This document shows positions 1 through 6,980 of a stretch of DNA of 18,872 nucleotides, piece by piece (the stretch's first letter is position 1; the number at the start of each line of letters is the position of its first letter). Below the pieces are notes generated by a model that saw only the letters and a list, made by a program, of their open reading frames with translations, made no database searches and was not told the origin of the DNA. Source of the DNA: JBBKXP01 sp038323615 (lineage in GTDB: Bacteria; Pseudomonadota; Alphaproteobacteria; Rhodobacterales; Rhodobacteraceae); NCBI GenBank assembly GCA_038323615.1, contig JBBQHC010000050.1, positions 1-18,872 on the forward strand. Reading direction: 5' to 3'. A program made the position numbers and the translations under genes.

Positions 1-312
1 GGCGTAATCGCCAGCCGGATCACAGGGCCAGCCCTCAGGCGCGGTCGGGCGCAGGGCGTGCGCCACCCCTTGCGAGGTCCACAGCGCGAATCCGTCCGCC
101 GGATTGGTCAGGTAGTCGACCTGCCCGGCCTTGACGGTAAAGCGATTAAAGCCGCCGCCGGGCCCGCGATTGATGCCGCCCGCACCGATGCCACCCAAAG
201 GCACACCAAGATCGGCGTGGCTGTCCAGCTGTCGGGCGATCTTGCGGGATTGGGGTTGGTCAGGGGCAAACGGAACCGGCGTATGCCATGCGAAAGCAGG
301 GGCAGGGTGCAT
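1..312 (-). CDS. GH116-family glycoside hydrolase, N-terminal fragment (continues past left edge)
   Basis: An open frame of 104 codons starts at the ATG at 312 and is still open at base 1, so only the N-terminus is seen. It contains GVPLGGIGAGGINRG (about residues 36-50) followed by GGFNRF, which resembles the N-terminal signature of GBA2-type glucosylceramidases and bacterial beta-glucosidases/beta-xylosidases of family GH116 (PLGGIG-G-I-RG, then a G-F-RW-like stretch). No signal peptide is evident, suggesting a cytoplasmic enzyme. The catalytic domain lies outside the window. The start is preceded by only a weak purine run (CGAGG). The gene lies 55 bp downstream of dctP on the same strand, beyond a strong hairpin, so it may be read through from the TRAP/SMO operon or from its own promoter. 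Known GH116 enzymes are retaining beta-glycosidases, so it is not an obvious alpha-sulfoquinovosidase. The family call rests on remembered motifs, not an alignment. Confidence 0.72.
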   Translation of the reverse strand, partial: MHPAPAFAWHTPVPFAPDQPQSRKIARQLDSHADLGVPLGGIGAGGINRGPGGGFNRFTVKAGQVDYLTNPADGFALWTSQGVAHALRPTAPEGWPCDPAGDYA

Positions 313-331
313 CGTGGCCTCGTTTTGGCAA

Positions 332-357
332 GGCGGGGCGCCGTGTAACGCCCCGCC
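332..357 (-). terminator. Stem-loop after dctP, probable terminator
   Basis: A perfect 9-bp inverted repeat, GGCGGGGCG (332-340) against CGCCCCGCC (349-357), encloses an 8-nt loop. It starts about 10 bp after the dctP stop codon. On the minus transcript the stem is followed by TTGCC rather than a real U-run, so it may terminate poorly or act as an mRNA 3'-end stabiliser, allowing some read-through into the GH116 gene. Confidence 0.65.
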
Positions 358-366
358 ACCTTGTTT

Positions 367-1428
367 CTAGTTCAGGTCCGATTGGGAGTCGGTGGTCAGT
401 TCCGCGTTGGCGTCGACGACGGCGGTGCGCAACGCGGACAGCATCGCGTCGCCACCAGCGACGTTGGCGTTGAACCACGCATAGACAGGCTCTGCGGCAG
501 CAGCGAAAGCCGCCTTTTCCTCGGCGGTCGGCACGTACAGATTGCCGCCCCCGGCGACAAACGCCTGATAGGCCTCGATCGATTTACGCTTGGGGCTGGC
601 GAAGGTCGCCTGTTGCAGGGCGGCGAAACCGTCGACGACGACGCGGCGCATGTCCTCGGGCAGCGCCATGAAGTTATCGTTGCTCATCCACCAAAAGGCC
701 CCCATGTAGCTGTGCCGGTCCAGCGTGAGATATTGCAGGCCGGCATCGGGAAACTTCATGCTCATGATGTCGGTGATGCCGTTGGCGGTGCCTTCGACGA
801 CGCCGGTTTGCAGCGAGGTGAACAGTTCGGGCCACGGGATCGGCGTCGGGCTGGCCCCCAGCGCGGTGGTCAGTTCCTGCGGCAGATCGGCCGGCACGGT
901 GCGCAGTTTCAGCCCGGCCAGATCGGCGGGGGTGTGGACGACCCGTTCGGTATTGGCGAATGACCGCCAGCCGCCGGTATTGCCGATGGTCATCAGGCGG
1001 ATCTTGTCGCCCGAGGTTTCCAGCGCTGCGGCACGCATTTGGCGCAGGAACGGGCCGGACAGGACCGCCTCGGCGACGCGGTCATCGCTCATCAGGTAGG
1101 GCAGGTCGAGGACCTGGATATAGGGAAAGATCGACGCGGCGCCGCCGGAGGTCGAAATATAGACGTCGATCGTGCCCTCGGCCACGGCTTGCAGACATTC
1201 CTCGCCGGTGGCGCAAAGTTGCGTCCCCATGAAGATTTCGACGGCAATGGCGCCATTGCTGGCCGCCTCGACGTAGTCCTTGAACACGACAAGGCCGTCA
1301 TAATCCTCGTCCGCTTCGTTGCTGTTGGCGGTGGCGCGGATCGTATATTCCGCCTGCGCGGACGCGGTTAGCGCGCCCCCGGCCAGTAGTGCGGCGGTCA
1401 GCGCCGCCGTGGTAAGACCCTTGAGCAT
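367..1428 (-). CDS. dctP: TRAP transporter substrate-binding protein (DctP family)
   Basis: The 353-residue product is a periplasmic solute receptor of a tripartite ATP-independent (TRAP) transporter. Residues 1-26 form a classical Sec signal peptide ending in AQA. The mature part has the DctP-family layout. The stretch DLAGLKLRTV carries the conserved ligand-contacting Arg (R176), a second Arg lies in GGWRSF (R155), and PWPELFTSLQTGVVEG follows at about 198-213. In this family R176 usually clamps an anionic group of the ligand (a carboxylate in characterised members, possibly a sulfonate here). The start has a strong GGGAGG ribosome-binding site 6 bases upstream. It is the last gene of the smoC-smoB-smoA-dctQ-dctM-dctP series, 45 bp after dctM and before a strong hairpin. 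Because the genes beside it match sulfoquinovose desulfonation, the inferred ligand is sulfoquinovose or a sulfoquinovosyl glycoside. The TRAP call is secure; the substrate is inferred from context. Confidence 0.93.
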   Translation of the reverse strand: MLKGLTTAALTAALLAGGALTASAQAEYTIRATANSNEADEDYDGLVVFKDYVEAASNGAIAVEIFMGTQLCATGEECLQAVAEGTIDVYISTSGGAASIFPYIQVLDLPYLMSDDRVAEAVLSGPFLRQMRAAALETSGDKIRLMTIGNTGGWRSFANTERVVHTPADLAGLKLRTVPADLPQELTTALGASPTPIPWPELFTSLQTGVVEGTANGITDIMSMKFPDAGLQYLTLDRHSYMGAFWWMSNDNFMALPEDMRRVVVDGFAALQQATFASPKRKSIEAYQAFVAGGGNLYVPTAEEKAAFAAAAEPVYAWFNANVAGGDAMLSALRTAVVDANAELTTDSQSDLN

Positions 1429-1473
1429 GGTTTTCCTCCCTAAGCTGTTGGTCGTTAAGGGCTGTCGCCCCGG

Positions 1474-2955
1474 TTACTGCACGAACCCGGTCAATCGCGG
1501 GATCGTCATCGAAATGAAGGGGAAATAGGTGATGAGAAAGATCACGAATACCTCTACGGCGAGGAACGGCAGGATTGCGCGCACGATCGATTCCACCTTT
1601 TCCCCGGACACCCCCGAAGCGACGAACAGGACAAGCCCCATCGGCGGCGTTGCCAACCCGACGGTCAGGTTGACCGACATGATCATCGCAAAATGAACCG
1701 GATGCACGCCCAGTTGCACGAAAATCGGCCCTAAAATCGGCCCAAGGATGATGATCGCAGGCCCGGCGTCAAGGAACATGCCGACCACGAACAACAGGAT
1801 GTTGATCAGGAACAGCAGGATCAGCGGGTTTTCTGACAGGCCCAGGATTGCGTCCGTCAGGATTTGCGGCGCATAGGACAGCGACACCACCGTCTTGAAC
1901 GCCACCGCCGCGCCAACCAGCAAAAGGACGGCGGAGGTAGCGAGAGCCGAGCGGGACAACACCCCGGCCAGATCGCTGATCTTCAACGACCGCAGGACGA
2001 AAAAGCTGATGATCAGAGCATAGGCGACGGCGACGGCAGATGCCTCGGTTGGGGTCGAAACCCCGATCAGGATTCCACCAAGGATGATGATCGGAGTTTG
2101 CAACGGCGCCACCGCCTTTTTCGCGATCAGGCGGAAATCGGGGCTGACCTGGGTGCGCATCCACAGCATGAAACCATGTGCGACGATCAGGAAGATGCCG
2201 AACAGCCCCCAACCGAGTGTCGCGCTCATTCCGTCGGGGCGGAAAAACGCGCTAAAGGCGTAAAGCAATCCGGCAAAGTTGATCCGGATCAGCACGAAAC
2301 TGACCCAGTTTTCCAGCGGCGTAATGGTCTGGTTCTTGTGAACGATCCGTTCCGCCTTGGGTAGATCGTAACGGTCGGCCATCAGGCGCACGGTCAGCAT
2401 CAGACCGACACCGATCAGGATGCCGGGCACGATGCCCGCAAGAAACAGGGCGGCGACGCTTTCGCCCATGACGTAGGCGTAGATGATCATGATGCCCGAC
2501 GGCGGGATGATCGGACCGATGACCGACGAGGCGGCAGTGATCGCGGCAGCAAACCGGCGGGTATAGCCGTTCTTTTCCATTGCCGGGATCAGGGTCGATC
2601 CGAGGGCCGAAACGTCCGCCACCGCCGACCCGGACATGCCTGCGAACAGGAATGACGACAGGATATTCACATGCGCCAGGCCGCCGCGCAAATGGCCCAT
2701 GATCGCCTGGGAAAAATCGACCAGCCGGGTGGTGATCCCGCCCCGGTTCATGATCTCGCCCGCCAGCATGAAGAACGGCAGGGCCATCAGAGGAAAGCTG
2801 TCCATGCCGTTGTAAACGTTGCGATATAGCACCGCGATGTCGCGTTCCTGCCCCAGCGCGATCAGCAACGCACCGGGCGCGGCGAGCAGCGCAAAGAACA
2901 CCGGCAGGCCGATCATGATCAGGACCAGAAAGACCGGCAGGAACCAGATCAGCAT
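1474..2955 (-). CDS. dctM: TRAP transporter large permease (DctM), unusually long
   Basis: This 493-residue inner-membrane protein is the transport subunit of the TRAP system and is expected to use a Na+ or H+ gradient. It is hydrophobic throughout and carries family signatures: LPFFMLAGEIMNRGG (about 59-73), SGSAVADVSALG (about 108-119), IPPSGIMIIYAY (about 150-161), GVSTPTEASAVAV (about 298-310) and GLATPPMG near the C-terminus. DctM proteins are usually about 425-430 residues. The excess lies between the helix ending near residue 190 and the IILGGILIGVSTPTEA segment: roughly residues 205-272 contain two extra hydrophobic stretches (about 218-238 and 247-266). The gene starts one base after the dctQ stop codon (TGA-G-ATG), which implies translational coupling. 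The family is certain; the role of the insert is unknown. Confidence 0.94.
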   Translation of the reverse strand: MLIWFLPVFLVLIMIGLPVFFALLAAPGALLIALGQERDIAVLYRNVYNGMDSFPLMALPFFMLAGEIMNRGGITTRLVDFSQAIMGHLRGGLAHVNILSSFLFAGMSGSAVADVSALGSTLIPAMEKNGYTRRFAAAITAASSVIGPIIPPSGIMIIYAYVMGESVAALFLAGIVPGILIGVGLMLTVRLMADRYDLPKAERIVHKNQTITPLENWVSFVLIRINFAGLLYAFSAFFRPDGMSATLGWGLFGIFLIVAHGFMLWMRTQVSPDFRLIAKKAVAPLQTPIIILGGILIGVSTPTEASAVAVAYALIISFFVLRSLKISDLAGVLSRSALATSAVLLLVGAAVAFKTVVSLSYAPQILTDAILGLSENPLILLFLINILLFVVGMFLDAGPAIIILGPILGPIFVQLGVHPVHFAMIMSVNLTVGLATPPMGLVLFVASGVSGEKVESIVRAILPFLAVEVFVIFLITYFPFISMTIPRLTGFVQ

Positions 2956-2956
2956 C

Positions 2957-3550
2957 TCAGTCGGCCCTTACCATGTCGCCGTCGGACAGCGAATTGAGGT
3001 CACTGCCACGCCCGAACAGGGTAATGATCTGGCGCAGCACCAGTTCGATATTGACGAGAATCAGTAAGGCGATCCCGATGGCCAGCGACGCATAGGCCCA
3101 GCTAAGCTTGAATCGGATCCGTTCGCCGCCGAACCAGTCCAGCGGCAGCCGCAGGGCCGGGCTGTTGCCGTTGCCCGACAGCGAAAAAACGTGGTTGTAG
3201 ATACCCCGATCCAGCATCACCACCAGCACCCAGAGCGAAACACCGAGCAAGGTCAGCGTCAGCAACCCCGACACGACGCGGGGCAGCGCCCGTTCCAGCA
3301 TGTCGATGGAAACAAAACCGCCCATGCGATAGGCGGTCGGAGCCATCAGGCCGGTCAGCCACAACATCCCGAAACGCGCACCTTCCTCGGTCCAGTTCGG
3401 GGCGGCGTCGAACCCATAGCGCAGAATGACCTGACCAAGGATGAAGCAGACCATCAGGACCAGCAGGCCCATCGCCAGCCAACGGCCAATCATCAACACG
3501 AACGTATTGAACCGCTCTAACGGCCACAGGGCCGCGAATAGCAAGGCCAT
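2957..3550 (-). CDS. dctQ: TRAP transporter small permease (DctQ)
   Basis: This 197-residue integral membrane protein has four predicted transmembrane segments (about 18-42, 58-76, 92-113 and 150-172). It is the small subunit that pairs with DctM. The stretch WTEEGARFGMLWLTGLMAP, followed by GGFVSIDM, matches the DctQ-family signature (conserved W-EE---R, then a conserved Gly-rich amphipathic segment). The start at 3550 has a very good ribosome-binding site (GGGGAGGAGG). It follows smoA by 55 bp, a gap containing alternative small hairpins, and precedes dctM by one base. The loop between helices 3 and 4 is rather long and polar (residues about 118-147). Confidence 0.9.
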   Translation of the reverse strand: MALLFAALWPLERFNTFVLMIGRWLAMGLLVLMVCFILGQVILRYGFDAAPNWTEEGARFGMLWLTGLMAPTAYRMGGFVSIDMLERALPRVVSGLLTLTLLGVSLWVLVVMLDRGIYNHVFSLSGNGNSPALRLPLDWFGGERIRFKLSWAYASLAIGIALLILVNIELVLRQIITLFGRGSDLNSLSDGDMVRAD

Positions 3551-3570
3551 GACGACCTCCTCCCCTGATC

Positions 3571-3603
3571 GGGCCGCGTATGGCCCCCGTCATTGCACCG
3601 GGG
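3571..3603 (-). promoter_or_regulatory. Two overlapping small stem-loops between smoA and dctQ
   Basis: The 55-bp gap between the flavin reductase stop and the dctQ start holds GGGCC/GGCCC (3571-3575 with 3582-3586, 6-nt loop) and CCCCG/CGGGG (3585-3589 with 3599-3603, 9-nt loop). They share bases 3585-3586, so the full stems are mutually exclusive. The position, between enzyme and transporter genes of one operon, suggests mRNA processing or stability control. No U-run follows, so it is not a classical terminator. Function is inferred. Confidence 0.35.
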
Positions 3604-3605
3604 TC

Positions 3606-4100
3606 TTAGGTCCCGTTTGCAAAATTCCCGTAACCGCCACCATGAAAAACCAGCGGCAACCCGTCACGGTGATGCGCGCGGGTGACCCGGCCAATGACAA
3701 TATCGTGGTCGCCGGCCTCGTGGGCGGCTTCGAAATTGCACTCGAACGTGGCCAGCGCCCCGGCGATCAGGGGAACTCCGGCGTGCGATGCGGTCCAGTC
3801 CAACCCCTCGAACGCGGTTTTGGATTTTGTGAAACCCTCGCAGACATGGCGCTGGTCGGATGCCAGCACGTGAATCGCGAACCGCGGGGCGCGGGCGAAA
3901 TGTTCGAACCTGTGCGATGTGCGCGAGGGCGACCATAAGACCAGCGGCGGGTCGAGCGAAACGCTGGCGAAACTGTTGGCGGTGATCCCCATCGGACCCT
4001 CGGGGGTGATCGTGGTTACCACCGTGACCCCGGTTGGATAGGCCGAAAGGGCGGCGCGAAATGCAATGGCGTCGGTGTCGGGGGTAAACGTGCTGTTCAT
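3606..4100 (-). CDS. smoA: Flavin (FMN) reductase, SmoA-like, partner of the monooxygenase
   Basis: The 164-residue product belongs to the HpaC/flavin-reductase split-barrel family and is expected to reduce FMN with NAD(P)H to supply FMNH2 to the adjacent monooxygenase. Diagnostic features are YPTGVTVVTT (about 21-30), GITANSFASVSLDPPLVL (the flavin-binding strand-loop) and GDHDIVIGRV near the C-terminus, the GDH motif typical of the family. The chosen ATG at 4100 has an AGAGGA ribosome-binding site seven bases upstream. An alternative ATG at 4118 adds six residues (MPEDQQ) and would overlap the smoB stop by one base (TGATG). It lies directly after smoB and 55 bp before dctQ. The smoA name rests on the smoC-smoB-smoA gene set; on sequence alone the substrate flavin and donor are not decidable. 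Confidence 0.85.
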   Translation of the reverse strand: MNSTFTPDTDAIAFRAALSAYPTGVTVVTTITPEGPMGITANSFASVSLDPPLVLWSPSRTSHRFEHFARAPRFAIHVLASDQRHVCEGFTKSKTAFEGLDWTASHAGVPLIAGALATFECNFEAAHEAGDHDIVIGRVTRAHHRDGLPLVFHGGGYGNFANGT

Positions 4101-4117
4101 CTGCTGATCCTCTGGCA

Positions 4118-5002
4118 TCAGGCGACCTCGTGACCAAGGGCGGCTGTCAACAGAGCGAACCATGTCTGCCGGTCCATGTCCACGTCGAAGGCCCGCGACA
4201 TGGCTTTGATCCGGTTCAGGGTATTTGTGCCCATCACCGGGACGATATTGGCCGGATGTGCCAGCAGCCAGGCGACCGCGACCGCGGCAATGTCGGTGTC
4301 GCTGGCCTTGGCGATCTTGGTCAGTTCGGCGTAAACCCGCCCGCCGTCGTCCATCAGCGATCCGCCACCGAGCGGCGACCACGCCATAACCGGTTGGCCA
4401 TGCTGTTGGTGGAACGCGACATCGCCGTTGGTAAAGCCATCGTGGGCGGCCAGGCTCAGCTCGATCTGGTTGGTCGCAAGTTGCGTTTTCATCCCCGACT
4501 GCAGCAACGTCCAGTCGTGCGGTTTGAAGTTCGACACGCCAACCGCGCGCGCCTTGCCCGATTTCACCAACGCGTCCAGCGCCGCGCCGGTCTCGTGATG
4601 ATCCATCAACGGGTCGGGGCGGTGGATCAGCAGCAGGTCCACGTGGTCGGTTTTCATCAGCGTCAGCGACGCTTCAACCGACGCCATAATGTGGCCGCGG
4701 CTGGTATCGTAATGCTTGATCATTGCGCCCGCGTGCCGTCCGGCCGGGGCGACGATGCCACATTTCGTCACGATCTCGATCTTGTTGCGCAGAGCGGGGG
4801 TCAGGGCCGCGCCCATGATTTCTTCGGCCATATAGCCGCCATAGATGTCGGCCTGATCCATCGTCGTGATGCCCTGATCTAGGCAGGCGTCGATCTTGGC
4901 CGCGACATGGGCGGGGGTTGTATCGGCATCGTCGCCCAGCCGCCACATACCATAACCGATGCGGCTAAGGCTGACGCCTTTGGCGATGTCGATCCGTTGC
5001 AT
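4118..5002 (-). CDS. smoB: Aldo-keto reductase, SmoB/YdhF-like (probable 6-oxo-glucose reductase)
   Basis: This 294-residue TIM-barrel oxidoreductase is of the YdhF-like aldo-keto reductase type. The catalytic tetrad is complete: D49 and Y54 in TTMDQADIYGG, K80 in EIVTKCG, and H127 in DLLLIHRPDPL. VGVSNFKPHDW and the NQIELS strand fit the barrel core, and PVMGTNTLNRIKA near residue 265 fits the NADP(H)-binding end. In the sulfo-SMO pathway the SmoB enzyme reduces 6-oxo-glucose, released by SmoC, to glucose using NADPH. The gene starts with a one-base overlap with smoC (TAATG), and its stop abuts smoA, so the three are almost certainly translated from one mRNA. The SmoB assignment is supported by its position between SmoC- and SmoA-like genes and by remembered similarity; a generic YdhF-like reductase is the fallback. 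Confidence 0.87.
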   Translation of the reverse strand: MQRIDIAKGVSLSRIGYGMWRLGDDADTTPAHVAAKIDACLDQGITTMDQADIYGGYMAEEIMGAALTPALRNKIEIVTKCGIVAPAGRHAGAMIKHYDTSRGHIMASVEASLTLMKTDHVDLLLIHRPDPLMDHHETGAALDALVKSGKARAVGVSNFKPHDWTLLQSGMKTQLATNQIELSLAAHDGFTNGDVAFHQQHGQPVMAWSPLGGGSLMDDGGRVYAELTKIAKASDTDIAAVAVAWLLAHPANIVPVMGTNTLNRIKAMSRAFDVDMDRQTWFALLTAALGHEVA

Positions 5003-6171
5003 TAGCGGCGTTCTCCGGTGCCCAAGGGCGTTGCTGGGGTGTTTGCGGGCACCCGGCCATAGGCGTGCGGTAGCGAACAGGTGTTCAGGTGCGGCATCAC
5101 GCGACTGCCGAAATGGCGGGCCTCGTCGATGTGCGGATAGCCTGAAAAGATGAAGGCGCGGATGCCCATTTTGCGGTAATTCTCGATCTCGGTCATGACC
5201 TGATCGGTCGATCCGACCAAGGCCGCACCACAGCCCGACCGGGCCCGCCCCACGCCGGTCCACAGATGCGGTTCGACATAGCCGAACTTGTCGGCCAACT
5301 CGCGCGCCTTGGCCTGATGTGCAACGCCAAGGCTGATACTGTCATGGGCGCGGTCGCGGATCACCTTGCCGTATTCGTCGTCTAGCTTGCTCACCAGATG
5401 TTCGGCGTATTCCTTCGCCTCTTTTTCCGTGTCCCGCACGATCATGTGGACCCGCAGGCCATAATCGAGCGTCCGCCCATGTGCCGCCGCGCGGGCGTGA
5501 ACGTCTTTCATCCGCTGTTTCAGTTGGTCTTTGGGTTCCGGCCACATCAGATAAACGTCGCACTGCGCCCCGCAAAGCTCGAGGGCGTCGGGCGAGTAGC
5601 CGCCGAAATACAGCAGCGGGCCGCCGTTTTGTTGATAGGGCTTGGCCGGATCAGTGGGGACATTGGCGAATTGGTAAACCTCGCCCTGGTGGTCGATTGT
5701 GTCACGGGTCCACGCCTGCCGCAGGATCTCGACGACTTCGTGACTGCGCTTGTAGCGGAATTTGCTGTCTGCCACCTCGCCCGGAAAATCGCTGCTGATG
5801 ACGTTTAGGGTCAGCCGGCCTTTGAGCATATGGTCAAGCGTTGCCACAGTGCGGGCCAGCATGATCGGTTGCATCTCACCACAGCGGATCGCGGCCAGGA
5901 AATTGATCTTTTCGGTCAGCGGGGCCATGCCTGCTACGAATGAAAGGGTATCTTGCCCAACTTGATAGCTGGACGGCGCTAGGATATTGCGAAACCCTTG
6001 CTTTTCAGCCTCTTGCACGATGTCTTTGCAGTGATCCCAATTTGACCGCAAGGCTCCGTCGGGGACGCCAAGATAGGCGTAATCGTCTGAACAAAGGGCC
6101 GAAAACCATGACACCTCAACGGCGTCCAGATCGGCGCTGGTGACTGGAACGATGGTGTCTGAGGTCGCCAT
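5002..6171 (-). CDS. smoC: FMNH2-dependent sulfonate monooxygenase, SmoC/SsuD-like (probable sulfoquinovose monooxygenase)
   Basis: The 389-residue product is a bacterial-luciferase-like (LLM) flavin monooxygenase of the SsuD group. Residues that in E. coli SsuD bind the sulfonate or flavin have counterparts: W210 (YLMWPEP), R240 and H242 (YGLRVHM), R311 in the mobile-loop motif GVGRARSGCG, and Y345 (FSGYPH). The positions corresponding to SsuD Cys54 and His11 are not conserved (PSSYQVG and ALCSDD instead), so the substrate probably differs from simple alkanesulfonates. The start at 6171 is set by a GGGAGGAG ribosome-binding site. Co-location with a SmoB-like reductase and flavin reductase points to sulfoquinovose, converted with O2 to sulfite and 6-oxo-glucose in the cytoplasm. 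It is the first gene of the operon, divergent from the GntR regulator. Alternative: an SsuD/MsuD-type enzyme for another organosulfonate. Confidence 0.88.
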   Translation of the reverse strand: MATSDTIVPVTSADLDAVEVSWFSALCSDDYAYLGVPDGALRSNWDHCKDIVQEAEKQGFRNILAPSSYQVGQDTLSFVAGMAPLTEKINFLAAIRCGEMQPIMLARTVATLDHMLKGRLTLNVISSDFPGEVADSKFRYKRSHEVVEILRQAWTRDTIDHQGEVYQFANVPTDPAKPYQQNGGPLLYFGGYSPDALELCGAQCDVYLMWPEPKDQLKQRMKDVHARAAAHGRTLDYGLRVHMIVRDTEKEAKEYAEHLVSKLDDEYGKVIRDRAHDSISLGVAHQAKARELADKFGYVEPHLWTGVGRARSGCGAALVGSTDQVMTEIENYRKMGIRAFIFSGYPHIDEARHFGSRVMPHLNTCSLPHAYGRVPANTPATPLGTGERR

Positions 6172-6217
6172 CGAATCTCCTCCCAAAGCGTCGATTTGGA
6201 CTTGCGTAGCAGGTTCG

Positions 6218-6243
6218 TTGATGTGCATCAATAGTGTATCAAT
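6218..6243. promoter_or_regulatory. Probable GntR operator between smoC and the regulator gene
   Basis: The 97-bp divergent region contains two 10-bp near-identical direct repeats, GTGCATCAAT (6223-6232) and GTGTATCAAT (6234-6243), spaced exactly 11 bp, one helical turn. The first overlaps a palindrome, TTGATG-TG-CATCAA (6218-6231). This is the only structured element between smoC and the GntR gene, so it is the natural binding site for that regulator and could control both operons. No convincing -35/-10 pair could be assigned in either direction. Confidence 0.6.
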
Positions 6244-6268
6244 TTTCCGTATCGCCGGGGAGGGCGCA

Positions 6269-6976
6269 ATGGAAACCGCGCCCGGCGCGCTGCCAAAATA
6301 CATCCAGATCAGCGAGATGCTGATCCGTCGGATTGCCGCCGGGCAGTTGGGCGATGGCACCCGCCTGCCGCCCGAACGCGACATGGCGACTGACCTTGGC
6401 ATTTCCGTCGGAACGTTGCGCAAGGCGCTGGCCGATCTCGCCGACAAACGTCTGCTGGAACGGGTGCAGGGGTCGGGCAATTATGTGCGGGCGCGGACCG
6501 ATGTCGCCAGCGTCTATGCGTTCTTTCGTCTGGAAAAGGTCGGTGGCGGTGGCCTGCCCACGGCACAGGTTCTGACCGTTGATCGGCTGGCAAAACCGGC
6601 CGACACGCCCAATTTCGGACCGTCGGGGCAGGGGCACCGGATCAGGCGGTTGCGACGGCTGGATGACACGGTGGTCGCGCTCGAAGAAATCTGGCTGGAC
6701 GGCAACTATGTCAACGTCGGGGCCAGTGACCTGTCAGAATCGCTATATCTGTTTTACCGCCGCGCATTGGGCCTGATCATTGGGCGAATCGAGGATCAGA
6801 TCGGCGTCGCCACGGTGCCAGCATGGGCACCGGAGGACTTTTTCCTGCCGCCGGGCATGGCTGCGGGTTTCATCGAAAGGATCAGCTGGGCGCAATCCGG
6901 CGATCCTGTCGAATATTCTCGGACTTGGTTTGATTATGACAAGGCGAGATACATTTCCCGCATTGGCAAAGGCTAG
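6269..6976 (+). CDS. GntR-family transcriptional regulator (HutC/UTRA type)
   Basis: The 235-residue product has an N-terminal winged-helix GntR domain (about 8-75): PKYIQISEMLIRRI, then LPPERDMATDLGISVGTLRK (recognition helix) and the wing LLERVQGSGNYV. A C-terminal UTRA-like effector domain (about 90-230) contains IRRLRRLDDTVVALEEIWLD and ends in GDPVEYSRTWFDYDKARY, as in HutC-type regulators. The ATG at 6269 is preferred over upstream in-frame codons because GGGGAGGG lies just before it and the domain begins a few residues later. The longer frame would also run through the operator region and into smoC on the other strand. It is divergent from smoC, with operator-like repeats between, and four bases upstream of the Gfo/Idh/MocA start. 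Probably it represses both operons until a sugar or sugar-phosphate inducer binds; the inducer is unknown. Confidence 0.93.
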   Translation: METAPGALPKYIQISEMLIRRIAAGQLGDGTRLPPERDMATDLGISVGTLRKALADLADKRLLERVQGSGNYVRARTDVASVYAFFRLEKVGGGGLPTAQVLTVDRLAKPADTPNFGPSGQGHRIRRLRRLDDTVVALEEIWLDGNYVNVGASDLSESLYLFYRRALGLIIGRIEDQIGVATVPAWAPEDFFLPPGMAAGFIERISWAQSGDPVEYSRTWFDYDKARYISRIGKG

Positions 6977-6980
6977 AAAG

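Noticed and set aside
361..963. 200-codon open frame on the plus strand across dctP
   Set aside because: It is antisense to a clearly recognisable DctP gene, has no ribosome-binding site and shows low-complexity Gly/Arg/His-rich translation typical of shadow frames in GC-rich DNA.
4130..4882. 250-codon plus-strand frame across the aldo-keto reductase gene
   Set aside because: The opposite strand carries a complete catalytic tetrad; this frame shows no domain features and is a GC-driven shadow.
4118..5263. Longer aldo-keto reductase start at 5263
   Set aside because: It would overlap the monooxygenase gene by over 250 bases; the ATG at 5002 gives a TAATG junction and the normal family start.
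5002..6171. Reading the monooxygenase as RutA and the reductase as RutF of pyrimidine degradation, because HyuA/HyuB suggested ring-amide chemistry
   Set aside because: The sulfonate-binding residues of the SsuD group are present, the partner is a SmoB-like reductase, and no other rut genes are seen.
6172..6268. Sigma70 promoters for smoC and the GntR gene
   Set aside because: TTGATA/TTGATG boxes exist, but none has an acceptable -10 at 16-18 bp spacing, so no promoter is annotated.
5003..6480. Longer monooxygenase start at 6480
   Set aside because: The extra residues would run through the operator and the GntR coding region on the other strand; the ATG at 6171 has a strong ribosome-binding site and matches the family N-terminus.
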